Shown: one piece after another, positions 46,001-61,000 of the stretch | How the letters are laid out: each line of letters opens with the position of its first letter | How positions within the stretch are numbered: the first letter of the stretch is position 1 | Assembly (NCBI GenBank): GCA_004794655.1 | Contig: SMMW01000046.1 | Location: forward strand, 4,612,501-4,676,500 | Direction: 5' to 3' | Length of the DNA stretch: 64,000 nt | DNA from: Marisa cornuarietis | Taxonomy: Eukaryota > Mollusca > Gastropoda > Architaenioglossa > Ampullariidae | The notes under the pieces: model-generated | Databases searched by the model: none | What the model was told of the DNA's origin: nothing | Seen by the model: the letters and a program-made list of their open reading frames with translations, nothing else | Program-made: the position numbers and the translations under genes

Positions 46001-49000
46001 GGAGTTTACTAGAGTGTGTAGATGAAGAGTTAATGCACAGGTAATATCACAAATCTCCATTTATAGTCTAACTATGAATAGTCTTATTCACTTTCATTTT
46101 TTTAGGTGTGAAGGGAATCACACATTCTCCTTTCACACACTCACAGTGCATTTATAAACTCTTATTATCTTTGCTTCATTTGTGTAGCTGCTTTATGTGT
46201 ACCAGTTAAAGGTCATTCTCAAATTTGCACTCTTTGAATCTTTCATTTTTAGCAAGTGAAATAATTTCGACAAATTGTTAGATACCCTGTATCCTATGCA
46301 GAACTTGTAGAGCATATGATGTATTGATAGGCAATCTTTTATCAAACAGGATCAAATATATGTATAATTAGAATATAATACTTTGTTTCTTCCTCTGAGG
46401 AGTTATTTGCTACCTATGTCAACAGTTTCCCGTATTGTTTTACACAGAAGAATGCAAATTTGAGCTGAATGTATTTTAGGAGGTGTAGTAATTTTGCTGT
46501 TTTCATCACTTAGTTTTCCTCATAGAAATAACACAAGCTTATGAAAATATGCATAAGGTCTTACTAATAATATCATTATCTTTTGATAAGCCCTCACAAC
46601 AGGTAGTGCACTGATTACTTACATTCCTGATGGAGATGCTTAATTTTAATTAATTGCAATCAAGATTATTGTTTATTAACACACTTCACCTAGAGCATTT
46701 GCTGCTTAATTCTGACCACTGTTGTGTCAATGGGCGGTGACTAAAGTTCAAATGACAACTGTAGTTTATAGCTATAGTATGCCTGTTGTCTGGTGTAGAA
46801 AGTTTTGTAACAAAGATACATTCTGCAAATAGACTCATATATTTGTGGTCTGTCTTTGCTTTCGTTTTTCTGGCACTTTACGAGATCAATAGTTTGGCAG
46901 TCACATTTTTAGCCTTTTTAAATGTAAGGGCTTCAAGACAATATGCAGTATGATATTTTAGTGAAAGTTAAAGTAGCCTGTATTTGACATATACCAGGGT
47001 CCGTACAGGTCAGGGAAAACTTAAAAAGTCATTATATTTTGAAAAACGATTTCCAGTCCCTGGAAATGTCAGTATTTGAAAACAATTCATTACTAGTCAG
47101 AGAAAAGTCAAAAATTGTTGAAAATTGATTATACAAAATTTTTGAATCATCAATTTTTTTGTGTTGAACGTGCTTGCTTGTTTTTCTGTATGAGCCAGAA
47201 ATTGACACATGGCTGCAGAATAACTTCTCCTGCTGATTTGACTGTCGCCATTGCACTAGCATCTTTATCATCTTACAGTGTCGACAGAGCAGAGTTACTT
47301 TAATAAGCTGTGGTTTACAGATGAAACAATACAAAACTTTTTGGCTGTGGCTTCAAGAAGTGAAGAACGACAAAGCCAAATATAAATGTGATGTTTGCAA
47401 GGCCAAAGACACAGATCACACGAATTTTAGAGTGATTTGTTGGCACTTGTTGATAAGAAGAGACTTGATGAACATTTGTGTGATGTAGAAAGGGAGTTCT
47501 CCGTGTTAATCAAAGAGGCTGCCCATTCAGAGAAGAAAAATGTCTTCCTAGGTTTCAAGATAGAAACTCAATGTCTTGACATTTGATGCATAAGGCATAA
47601 CCAGCAACTTGGCAGGTGGTCCAACAATTACTGTTGTTGTCACATGGGCAGGCTGCTGTGGAAAGAGGATTTACCACACAAAAAAGTTGAAAATCAACAG
47701 CACAGTTCACTGATAGCAAGGCGTTTAGTTAAGTACAGCATCGTTTCTGCATGGGGATCTAGCAAATTAACATTAATGAAATGATCCAGTTTGCAAAGAG
47801 CACTAGACAGGGCTACCACCAGCACTTAATAAGTATGAAAGAAGAGGAGGAGAAGCAGAGAAAATGACAAAAAAGCAGAAGATGACTTTATTCATGAGAG
47901 AAAAAAAGAGGAGTATTGAGAAAGGCTCTGAGGCCTTAAACAAGGGGGTTAAAAAATATGAAATGTGAAAAGACAGGGAAACTGTCATTTATAACATAGT
48001 CTAATGCTTTGAGAAAGAAGTCTGAAAAGAAATGTGAAGAACTGAAGCTTGTGGAAAGCGAATGGATAATGATTTGTTGTTAAGGAATGCTTAGTTACTT
48101 ACTTAGTCCTGTTTGACAGCAGTTGTAATATTGAAATTGTCTGTTTGCTTGATATTTCCACAAGCTACCTGGCAGTGAAAGTTTGTAATAAGTGCTTTTA
48201 TTACATTTGCTTTTTCTGTGGTATTCCATGGGGGGTGTTCAGGAGTGCACTTGAATAATTTTGTATTTTTGGACAAATTGATAACTCCTGAAAGTTCCGA
48301 AATATGCTTGTGGTATCAGTGCATGGACTGGATGAATGAAGTTTATCCTAGGAAAAGTCAGTAGTTTGGTTTTGTCATAGCAGTACGAACCATGAGAGAT
48401 GTCTATATGGCCAATTTACTTAGTGACTTAATGACAATAACAAAATTTGAGAATTGACACTCACCTTTGCTAATACCCTCCAACCACACATGGAATACGT
48501 GGAATGCAACTTAGCATTCTCGAAATCGTTTAGTCCACAACCAAGTTGACTTCTTCATTCTACCAAGCATTTCAAATCAAGAATCAACAAGGTCAAAATG
48601 AGGACCAGCATGGGCAGCGACTATAACTTTGTCTTAACAAGTCTGAAGTTGAAGCTGAAAGTGAAATGCCAGCCCACATATTCCTTTTAACTTGGAGAAG
48701 CTGCACCCAAGCATTTTCAAAATTGTTGAGGTCAAAGCTAGAGGTAAATTCGCCATCCTAAACACCCTTGCTGGAAATATTAAGGAGGCTCTTTCACTAG
48801 CCTAAGAAGTGCTAGAAAGTAGAAACAACCTTAGGTTATGAATGATATTTTAGATCTCAGTGATCAAAGGAGGGTTTTGGAAAAACAACTCTCATCTTCA
48901 AAGTACAAAGCAGGGAATTACAATTCAGGGGTATGAAGGCAGCTACAGAGAGCTGGTTTGAAGACTGGTGCCAGGCCGTAGAGGAGGAAATGGCATGAGC

Positions 49001-52000
49001 CTATCAACCACTGAACAACCTCACCAAGACAGGTCAGCAAAAGACTTCAGTCATCAAAGACAGTAATGGCCATCTTCTCACAGAATGCATGACTGTACTA
49101 AACTGATGGACTGAATATTGCAGTGACCTGTACAACTTGCAGTTAAGGATAGACACTAACATTCTCCAAAGTAGCAAGACTAGAACCAGCAAACCTGCAG
49201 ACCTACCAGTCCTATGGAATGGAAAGAGATCGAGAGAGCTGTTCACAGCCTGAAGGAAGAGAAGTCACCAAGTATTGACAACATACCAGCTGTGCTGGCC
49301 AAGCAGGGTGGAGAAAAAAACCAACAAAGGTTACTACTGCTCTATGCCAGAGAATCTGGGAATGTAACAAATGGTGCAGAGAATGGACAGTCACTAGCCA
49401 TACCCCTCCAAAGAAAAGAAACAGCAAACAGTGCCAGTTCTAGAGAACCATAAACCTAATCAGCCACTTAAGGCAAGTGATGCTGAAAGTAATCCAGAAT
49501 CACGTTAACACCACAGCAGTTATACTGCTTTCAGTAAAACAAGTGGCTTCAGACCAGACAGGAGCACAACTTCATCAGTTTTAGAAAAGTGTTTTACAGA
49601 GCCTGGCATGAGGGACTGTGGCATGAGATGTGAAAATTCAGCGTTAAAGAGAGTCTCATTCTAGTCGTGGAAATGCTATACAAGAGCTCAGTGAGCAGAG
49701 TACTACTGGATAACCAAAATGGGTACTTTCTTTCACACAACAGTGACAGCCATCAAGAGTGACCCTTTTGCCTGTATTGTTGAACATCTTTTTGAAGAAC
49801 GTCATGCAAGAATCCCTTCACGGCTATCACGCCTCCATTTCCATCAGTGAGAGGCCTGTATGCAACTTACATTTTGCAGACATCAGTCTGATGGCATGCA
49901 CTAACAGCAAATGACAAAACCTTACCAATAGACTGATAGAGTGAATGCATATGAAATGGAGACCATCACTGACAAGAGCAAAGTCATGGTTAACACCAAC
50001 AGCAAAGCAGAGAATAAATCTCAAGGAGGTCAAAGCTCTGGAAGCCACCTTTTCTGAAGATAGCAACTGCAGAGCAGACATCAGCCTCAAGATTGCAACA
50101 GCCACAGCAGCAATGACCAGGCTGGAAAGGATTTAATAATAATGACAATAACAGACACTTGACAAGCAGCTCTTCTTGTCACTTCTCAGTGTAGACAATT
50201 GGCAGGCTAGAAGCCCCGCCCATCTTGCGCAGATTACCCTAAAAGGTAGCTTGAAAGGTATTCTGAACACATCACATACTGGGTCCATCCATCCCAACCC
50301 TGCTGGCTCTGTTAGAGAAAGGACCACAGCAGCGAACTTTGACTCCTCCTGTCTTCTTTCATACAGCCACATAGGCTGGGAGACTCGACTAGAAACCCTA
50401 TGATTTATATCAGCATGGGCTCCCCCACTTCCAGCTCAGTCTGTATAGCTTTCTAGAATTTTTGCAAAACTTAAAAAATGGTTATAGATAAAAAAGTTGA
50501 AATTACATTTTTACTGTCTTGACAGTCATGATCAGTGTGGATAAAAAAGGATAAAAACCATGTTGGTGGACTGTTGTCATTCATGAACACTTATGTTAAA
50601 CTGTATGTCATGTCTGGCAAAGTCTCTTAATAATCTTCAAGCAGCAGAAAGAATGCTTTGTCATGTAGATGTGAAAGATATGGGAGGGGAAGGACCTGTG
50701 TCCTGCAGTTTCATGCAAAGTAGTTTTGCATAAATTATAATTGTTAAAAATAATGTGCTAGATTATGATTTACTTCTGACTATTGAAACTTGAAGCAAAT
50801 TATATTTTCTTGTTTTTCTTTCTTTACTCTTTACTCAGAGACGGGTTTTCTGGAGGTGTTTTTTTTTTTTTTTTGGTGTCTTTGTCTCGCCATTAATATC
50901 TTCCCCAACCTGATCATTTGTTTCTTTGTTTCTTTCTTTCTTTTAATATGGCTTTTGGGAATAGTTGTTGCTTTTAAGTTTTGGCATACTTGAATTGATC
51001 TCACAAGAAAACTGACACCAAATTAGACATAAATATGTGAAAAAATCATTTTTGATGAATGATTTTTTCACTTGAAGCTTATAAATGACTTCGAAGTTTT
51101 TGTCAGTCTTTATTCTGTTTTCAGGCCTTTTTTAGATATCTGATTGATAGTCACTGCTATGAAATTCTTTATCATTGCTGAACATTCTTTTTGTTTCCAA
51201 ACTCCTCTGTGATTGGCTCTACCTTTCAGGGGTCACAGAGGTAGCATAGGGTTATTAGATGGAGGAACTCCTTTGGATAAGGCGTAAGCATTTCATCCAT
51301 TGAGAGATGCCCGTTTGACTTCACCCATGCTTTTGTTCTTGTTTTGTTGTTACAGATGCTTTGAAAAATCCCAGATTAATATTTTCTAAGACTTTTGTTT
51401 TCCTACTGTAATCAGAATGCTTTTCTCATTTGCTGATTACCTGTTTCATTTTGGAGATACATATTTTGTCATTGTCTTATTGAATACGTTCTCCTGTTGC
51501 TTATCACGTTATAGAAATAAATATTTTTGCATGCCTGTTGATTTTCATTGGTAGACAGCTTTTTTTCAATTGCTTTTTAATCAGTTGTGAAAAACATTTT
51601 GAAAACATTTGAATTTAGTTTTATGAGGGCTTCTTGCATTTTGGCATTTAGTGAAATTCAGTAATGCACTGTATCTTCGCTAAGACCTCATCAAATTGTA
51701 TTTATAATATTGTTAGGTCCAAGTTTGCCTTGACATCACAAAAGTCTGATGGAAGGCAGGTTTCTATGCGCTAGCAATTGTATAACATTTGTTGTTGGAA
51801 TATAAAAATGTAAACACAGCACTGGAATCCTGATAAGGGGAAGCAGGAAAAGGGGAAATATAACACCTATTGTTTTTGTTGGGCAAAAAGTTTTCTTAGT
51901 AGATTGACATTTTCAATGATCTTTAGATTTTTTTATGTGATCTGTACATAGACTGATGCTAAAAATACTAGTCAAGCATTCATTAGAGTCTTATGCAGCA

Positions 52001-55000
52001 TAAGCAAGTAGCAGTTAATGCCCAGTGCAGGCCAGAGACAAGAAACCCAAAGGGTTAACATTTTGGCTGCAATGCTGCATTTCTAATCACTCAGCACTTG
52101 TCCTCCATTTTATGTCAGCAACACAGCCTGGAGCTTTTTGAAGGCTGAACTGTTTGTATGCTGCTCTAGTGCCTGACAGCAACTGTGTCATACTGCATGT
52201 CACCTGTAGAATGCAGTTGTGAGAAGTACTGTACCACAGCTGCATGGTCATTGCATACTTGTGGAACTTCTTTCCCTGCTTGGTGTCTGTCTCACACTTA
52301 GTTTATGGTTTTTCACTTCCATACTAAACAAGTGATGGTTTAAGTTTGTTGCTTCAACCTTGATGGGGAGAAAAGTAGGCAGATATTTAGGCAGCCTCGT
52401 GAATTGTGATGTTCGTAGCAAACAAGAATATTTGGGCAGTCTGTTATTTTTGTAGCCAAGGTAAGTCCAGTGTGTGCCTGCACAGAAGCTTACTATTAAT
52501 AATTATCCCCTTTGTAACCCCTTCCAGTGTGAACAGATACCAGATACACCTGTAAAACTAAATGTACAGTGAATGTACATTGTACAAATTCCAATGAGAA
52601 CAAGTGAATTTAACAAACATGTTTCTGTAATGATAGATTTGTGCATTGCATTATATAGAAAACGGAAGGCATCCAACGTAAATGCTCCTGCTTTATAATT
52701 TTGAAAATGTGGAATGTTTAGTCTACAGCTGCAGTTCTAGAAAATGCCAGAAGGGCCTTCAAATTGTCAAGAAAACAAAGAAATATATTACACACAGTAC
52801 ATTCTGAACTTGGCTTTAAAACATTTATGCATGTACATGTTTCAAGAGGTAAAATAGTATTATAAAATGCATTTTAAATTGTGTTTGTTCCATAATGACA
52901 TATCACTGCTTTGTATTTTTAAACAGCTATTTTGTTATTATTAGCTAGAATAGATTTGTAGATGTTTGTTAAGATGAGTGGTCATCAGACATGTCTAATT
53001 GTGCTCTAGGATACAAATCTGCTGTGATTATGAAGGCACTTATTTCTTTAAGATCTCCATGCATATTAAAATTAAATTTATTCCAGTTAACTGAAAATTT
53101 TTTGAAAATAGTATATTTAGATAAACCAATTTAGTCTTTTCATGGAGTTGGTGCTTTTTAATCTTCTTGCTTAGGGTGTACCCTTTTACTAACAGACAAA
53201 TATGATAATAAGGCCATAAAACAGTGTGAAGTATTATGGGAAGTAAAACTATGCAAAATTCTTGAAAGTGATAAAATTAAAATTGAATCATAAATTGTTA
53301 ATTGTTCTTAACAAAATGATATAGACATTCTGAAAAAAGTTGTATTATATTTTATGATGGCCTAGAACCACAGAAAAACATATCTAGAAAGTTGACTGTT
53401 TTCAAGTTTTGTAGAGCATCAGTTTGTTTTCTTTTACTTAAGGATGAACCTATCTCCTTTTTGACATTAGAAGTACTATTGCCTAATGGAAAGTGACACA
53501 GCCATGCATAAAGGAAAACTATTAATTTGATGTGTAAAATCAACATTGTGCAAAAAGTGTTAAAGTAAGCATAAGATCAGACATTAAATGTCTGAAATGC
53601 TGATTTTAGAAGGTGAATTACTAGTGTGAGGCACCAAAACCTGTTAGTAGAGAGAATTTGAAGTTAATGCTTTGCCTGTTTCAGAACAACAGTTCAAGTA
53701 AAGCCACCACCAACACCTCCTAAGGTATACTGTCATCAGTGTTGCTCAAGTCTTTCAACAATAAAAACAAAACCACAAGCAGGCATGCACAGTATTTCAG
53801 CATAATGACCTGGATGACAGAGCCACTTTGTCAGATTGATGGTGAATGTGGTGAAGGACATATCAACCTGCATGCCATGGGGGGGGGGTTCATGGGGGAT
53901 ACTTAGTTCTTGATTTTCCCTTGCAATGCAGCTAAATCTGTAATGACTCATTTCAAGAACAGATTTCGAATATATGTCTATATATAATCTTTTGTCTCCC
54001 TAATTTAAAAAAAAAACATGAAGATAAGCTTAGCATGCCTTCTACCATATTTTTGTTAATCTTTGGTATTCTGTACTTATTGCTGACTTGCGTCACTCCT
54101 TTACTAGCTGTACTCTTCCAATAATTCTGTTGTAGACAACATATCCTCTCACATTTCTCAGTCTGTTGCATTATGATTGCTTCTGCTATCATGATTATTA
54201 TTATCATGTCATCATTACCATCATTAGTATTTTTATTTGTGCAGTCGCATGTAGGTAGAGCACTTCAAAGAGAGACACCACCAGTCATCCGACGGCAGAT
54301 GGACGCTGAGACGGCTACAAGAATAGCTGAGTCTATGCTGGAAGATGATGATGGCCCAGATCTGGACAGCCTTATCGATCGTATGCTGACTTTGACTCCA
54401 AGCGCTCGCCCTTCAGACATGATGTTGGAAGCAGCTCTGGTGAGGGAAGGGGAATCTGCAGGAGAGACAGTGACAGAAAGTGTAGACTCCATGCAAAAAA
54501 CGCAAGATAGTGAGGACATTCCTCCGGAGCTGCCTCCCAAGCAGCGGCAGGCCAACGGAGACCTGTTGCATTCAGCTGAGAATGGTAGCATTCCCACAGA
54601 TGTTGCTACATCTCCGCCTCCTGTAGTGCCTCCACGAAGGAAACACAAGCAGGAGAAAGATAATGAAAGTGTAAGAGCATGATCAGGAATAGGATTTTTT
54701 TTTCTTTGGAACAAGGAACAGATTCTGGATGATTGGTCTGAAAATGAAAAGTCACTGAAAACACATTTTTATGAAATCTCCTGAAGTAGCCCAAAACTGT
54801 TGAAATTTTGCCTGCTTATAAGACTCAGTGGTAGGAACAGTGTCTTTTCACATAGGCATGCATGTGTGTTAAGGTGAGTTTGTGTGTGAATGTATGCATT
54901 TCTGTGGCTTAGAAAAACTTTTATACTTTTCTCACTTGCAGTTCTTGTCTCGACCACTGAGCAATGGTCTTCCACCTACGCCTAAAGTCCATGTGAGTAC

Positions 55001-58000
55001 TTCATTATCTACCACATGCTGTGACTAATTTTATGAAATGTAATAAACCAGATGCTGGTAATTCAGTGTTACTTGTTATCAGTTGTCAATAACAGTTTTA
55101 TATGCATGGCATGAACATAATATTATTCAGCATATTGATGTGCACTTTTTTCTGGAACTGATAAAGCCTCCCAATAATTTTACCTGAGTCTGAAAATGTC
55201 CAATATCATAAGCTGGGATCTAAAGAAGAGAAGAGCAACCAAAACCAAAGAAGGCTGTTTGTAAGTGAATGTTGCAGTCAGTTTGTTAAGGACCTCATGT
55301 ACAGTGATAGTTAAGTAAGCATTGGTAGTGGTATAGTTTGCTATATTCCACTAAGAATGTTTCGACAAGAATGCAACATTTAGCTCCTTGCCACAGATAA
55401 TAAATAAAACTTAAACATTGAAATCTTGAGTGTGTTGGTTCCCTTTGTGTCAGGATCATCCAGGTTCAAACAATGCATTTATTTTATTTTCTTATGTTGG
55501 GGTGCCTGTTTCATTTATCTGCAATTGTTGTGCACACATCATTTTCCCTCTTTCTGTGAAGAAATATGGTGTAGCATAAACTGTCAATTCTTTCTCTTTC
55601 TTAGATGGGTGCCTGTTTCTCAAAAGTGTTCAATGGCTGCCCCCTACACATTAACTCTACTGCAAGCTGGGTGCATCCAGACTCCAGAGGTGAACAAATC
55701 AATGTCGGAGACTTGAACATGCACCAAATCTACATGATGTTGATATAGTGATATTTTAGTAAAACATCTTAAGATGTTAATTGTTTGCTGTTAGCATGTT
55801 GGAAATCTGAAGAAACTTTTTCTGTAGTATTTTACCATATTTATTTATTTAATTGTTTGCTTTTTTAACAATTAAGCATAAGGTATTTTTTCAGGGTGCC
55901 TTATTTTGGCATGTTGTGAATGTAGTACCCATATCTTTACAGAGCTGTCACATGATGAGTAGTGAACCAAATTATAATAAAAGCATATCAAATGAATAAC
56001 GACAAAAAGTGTAGATGTCGAATCAGTGTAGTTTTTAAGAAGTTTTCTCCCTGCAGACCAATACATCCTAATTGGTGCTAACGAAGGCCTATACACCCTG
56101 AACCTGAATGAGATCCATGAAGCATCACTAGAGCTTGTGAGTATGCAAGTCAAGTTGATTTTATTTACACTTAGTCACGGCCTTCATATTTATGTTAAAC
56201 ATTTTCAGAATCATTTGCATTCAAAATTTCAGGTTGCAAAACAATCATTTACTTATAGTCCCATCTAAAACACTCTCAGGTGGTACAACAAGGCTGCTGT
56301 GTGGCTTTGTCAAGTGACTTCATTGAAACTATCTGCGGCAACAGTTGTCAGTCTTGTAACTAGGGTCATGAGAACAATGGCAGCTGGATCTGTAGATTAG
56401 CCCAGAGAATTTTGAGCCAGAGAACAAGACTGGCATGACAGAGGATAAGGCTGCAAGCAGGAACAGAAGAATCTGGATGTCAGTATAGCACTCGCTGTCA
56501 AAGAAACTGTCAGAGCAATAATCTCTGTGTGTCACTGTATTGAAAACAGTTTTACTGGAAGTAGAATTTTTACAGATTCTCACACAAAAAGTCGTGTATT
56601 TGAGTCTATTTGTTTTCTTTTGTGAAAGAATACACAAACATGGCCTGCATGAATCACCACAAAATTGGGTTTTAGATGCATTCATAAGTAAATGATTCCT
56701 TTGCAGCTGAAGGTTCAATTGAACATGATTCAAAATGTCAGCACTTATCAGCAAAGCCCAACTTGATAATTAACTTACCTGTCCCATTAAATGGTCTTGT
56801 TTATGTCTTGAGTTTATAAAAGAAACCTACTGTTTGCTTGTTTTTGCAGCTTCATGCTAGAAGATGTACCTGGCTATATGTGATAAAAGATGTACTTATG
56901 TCCTTGTCAGGTAGGGAATAACTTGTTATTGCTACAAACTTTATATGGCTGTTCATGTAGGGATTTAAATCCTATCTTGGGTAGGATGCAGTTATCGCGT
57001 ACTCTTTAAATATAAAAAAATATAAATGCATCTGTGTGGTCTTCGGGGTGGAGGGGGGGGGCATTTTTTTTAATGCATGTGCCAAATTTAAATATATAAA
57101 TTTTAAGGAGACAAAAATCCAGGGTTTTTTTGTTTTTTTTTTACAGTGTGCATTTACGCTTTTGAGATTTCTGGAATCTGAGATTTGTTTTATGGTACTT
57201 TGATGCCTTTTATCTAGAATGGCTTTCTGTACAGGTTAGGGCTAGTATTCATGAAGCACATTTATCCTTCTATTTACCCTACCAGGCTGGGTAGATTTGT
57301 CAAAATGCCATATTCCTGTTATCTGATTAAGCCTACCTAAACCTCATGCCCTTTAGGTGATTTATAGGATGGGGATCCTTCCAGAATAAAGGTCTCAGGG
57401 TTGTGGGGTGGGGGTGAGAATAAATGAGTATGGCAATCAAATCAAATAAAATGAACAGTAAGTATTCAAGACCTTATAAATTAACTGGATGAATGATGGT
57501 ACAAAACTATATAGTAATATTGTTTTTGTTGATATTTGTTCAGACCATTAGGTCAGAGTTAATAAATTTGACTTTCTTTAGCATCTTGTTTGGTTTCTTT
57601 TCTCCCATTTTTTGTAATGGTCCATTATTCTCACTCTGGTTGTTGGCTTTACCCATGTACCCAATCAACATGACCAAACAACACATGCTCAGTTTCACCC
57701 CTTTCCAGAAATTTTCAGTTGGCAGCTGGTTGGGTAACTTAGTTTCTTGGTGATTGATAGGTAAAGGTCATCCCATAACCTTTTCAGGTCGTAGGGGAGT
57801 GAGGTGTTAGAGACCCCACTTTTCTCGGGGCCAGCATTTACATGAGGGTGGTGCCAATCTCCTCTCCCTCGCTGCCTTACCTTCCCTAACCCACTATGGA
57901 GTCAGGTACCCATTCCCATCAGCTGGGTCGACTGGGGGAAGTTTGCTGTGCTTATTGGGAATTGAACCAGCGCGCTCTTGGTTCGGAAGACAGCGCTCTA

Positions 58001-61000
58001 ACCACTCGGCCATCCGCTTCCCCAAAATGCAAAAAATGATATAAACAATAAAACTATGTAAACAAAACAACTCCTCCTCCTTGGTGATTGATGAATTAGT
58101 TTGTCTGCTGGGTTAATAGAAGTTAGGGCAATTTTACCCATGAGTAAATTGCTGATGGCCAGAAGTAGTAACCTCTCTCTCCGACCTTAAAGAAACATGC
58201 TCTTCTGTAGTTTGCAGTTGTCATTATGTTAACTATGCTGTGCTAACAAAACATGGCATTGTATGCAGATTGGTGTGTATATATTTATGGGTGTCTTTAT
58301 GTGCAGGTAAGACATTGCAATTGTACAGACATGACTTGATAATGCTGCACAGTAGACAGACCAGCCGTCTCTCCTTACAGCTCAACAAAATTCCTGAAAA
58401 GCTAGTTCCACGGTGAGACAGTCATTTGTATTCATAGGTCTTAACTCTGATACGCTAGGTTGTGGGTGTGACAGAAACTGCTATTACTAAGTTCAATGGA
58501 TCTTGCCAGCTTTTTTTTCATTAGAATTAAAAGATGCTGTTTGTTGTTTTGTTTACATAGTTTTATTGTTTATATCATTTTTTGCATTTACTTTTTCTAT
58601 CGTACATTTTGCTGTTATATCCTTTTTTAAGATTTAAAAACCTATCAAAAGATTTTTCTACATCTCTCCTCCTCACACACACACACACACACTATCAACA
58701 GTTTTTTGTGGTCATTTAACTCTTTCTCCCCACCCCTCCCCCGAACACAGAAAGAAGCAAATAGCTGAGTTGAGGGACAGCTGAGAAGTTACGAACGAGC
58801 GAATTCTTTATTAAGAAACCCTTTGGTTTGTTTCAAGGGGGAAATTATAAATGAAATAAAACAGCATCAGCAATATTACAATAGCCTTACATTTTGCATA
58901 CTAGCATTTCTTTATGTTTCAACAGTGTCCCCATTTTATTTCTGTTCTTAAATACTTGATACAGATATCTAGAAAACTGATTGATGATTGTTTCAGAGTT
59001 ATCTATAAAGACTGGCATGTGTCCATCAATGCCCTATTCATATGGTCTTGTCGATTTTAAAACATCAACTTTTGCTCTATAACTGTCATAGGCAGGACAA
59101 TCAAACAACACATGCACTTCATCCTCAATCTCATGCTTGTTCTATATCTTTAACAAGTTGGATGCCATGAATACCGTTCTGAGACTCGTCTAAAGCTAAC
59201 TGATTTACAAAGAATGTAAAGAGAATGGGCAATAAAATGCAACCCTGGGTTACACTGGTTAGACAGTTAAAATACTCTGTGAATCCGTTATTACACCTTA
59301 CACAGGCTTTGATGTTCTGGTACATACTTTGTAAAATGGTGAGCATCTTGCCTCCAACTCCTAGGTTATATAGAACATGCCAATGTTTGTTTCTATTAAC
59401 CATATCAAATGTCTTTCTGAAATCCATGAAACATACTACATCTTCCCCAATCATTTGAGTAAATATCGTTGTACAATAGCATACAGTATAAAAATATCTG
59501 TAGTGGAATGTCCTTCCGTGAAACCACTCTGCCCCTTAGCTATCTTACCATTTTCCTCTGCCCATTTTGTTAGTCTCAAGTTCAGAATATATGCAAACAT
59601 TTTACTTACTGTACTAATTAGTGATATCCCTCTATAATTGTCTGGGCTATCTCGGTTCTCTGTTTTAAATAATGGGACAATTCTTGCACCATGCCAGGCT
59701 TTAGGGTATTCTCCATTGTCAAAATTTTGATGTTGATGTGGAGCTTACCGTTCCGGAAGTAGTGATGACTACAGTAAGGAGAGGGGACATGCTACATGAG
59801 CTTACACGAAGCATGTTCACACACATGGCTGCCTTCACCATTGAGCTTCTTTCCATAAAGGCAATCATAACAGCACGAAAAAGTTTCTCTAAAAATAGTT
59901 GGCATTTTTAAATAATAATATTGTCATTGATCTTTTAAACCATGGCAGCTGTTGGAATATTAAAACATTACACAATATTTGACTTTTGATGGGAGCATAC
60001 CAACATGCGACTAGCCTTGTGAAGAGCGCTCATTGATCCCCCTAGCTGAGAAGTAAGAGCAATGATGTCTAAAAGAGAAGGTCTGCATATTTGCCAGTTT
60101 GATACCCATGTGGCATAACACACCTCGCCCAGTTCACCTAGCTGTTGAGTGGGTGCCTGACCCCTTAAGAAACGTTGAGGACAGAAGGGCATTGAAGGAG
60201 AGAAACTAGGTACCACACTCACAAACAGGTGATTTCAAGAAAAATGCTGTTTTTTAGACCCTACTTACCAGTGACAGAAAAATCAAGGACTACCTTTATT
60301 TGTTTTTTGAAAAAAACATTTACAGGGACATACTTTATACACAACCTCACCACTCAGTACACAGAGAAGACAGTGGTAGTGGGGAGGGGGGTGAAGAACA
60401 GGATTTAAGTTGTTTTTGTTTTTAATTCTTCAAGATATGAATGTGAGTGCAAGTCTGCTTATTTATGGAAGGTTGATTGTCTGTCCCAGACGCCTTCAAC
60501 CCACCAGCAAGGTTCCAGATAGCAGGGGCTGCACTCGATGTTGTGTGGGACGCAATCCTTACAATGGCTACCGTTACCTGTGTGGTGCCATGCCTACAGG
60601 CATTGTGCTGATGCAGTGGTATGAGCCATTAAACAAGTTCATGCTGCTCAAGGTAAGCCAGTTTGAATTTTATGAATATTTCATTAACTATGGCTTTTGT
60701 TTGGAAGACAAGGTTGAATGAAGCCTGATCTCTTCCTTAAGATTTGTTAGTCGAAGAAGAGAAGGGAGATACTTAGTTTAACGTGTGTGGAGCATTTACA
60801 CACACTCTCTCATATATCTATACATAGGTCTATATACAGATGCATATATACAGATATATTTTTTTAAATACACATACATATATACACTCTCTCTCACATA
60901 CTCTCTCTTATATATATATATATATAAAACATATGGCATCTGTGGCCCTTTTTTTTCTAAAGTCTTTTGTCATAAGACTTGCTTTGATCTTACTTTCTGT

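Noticed and set aside
49034..50403. Several 60-90-codon frames on both strands
   Set aside because: They fall inside the decayed non-LTR element; the + strand ones are RT fragments and the rest are shadows.
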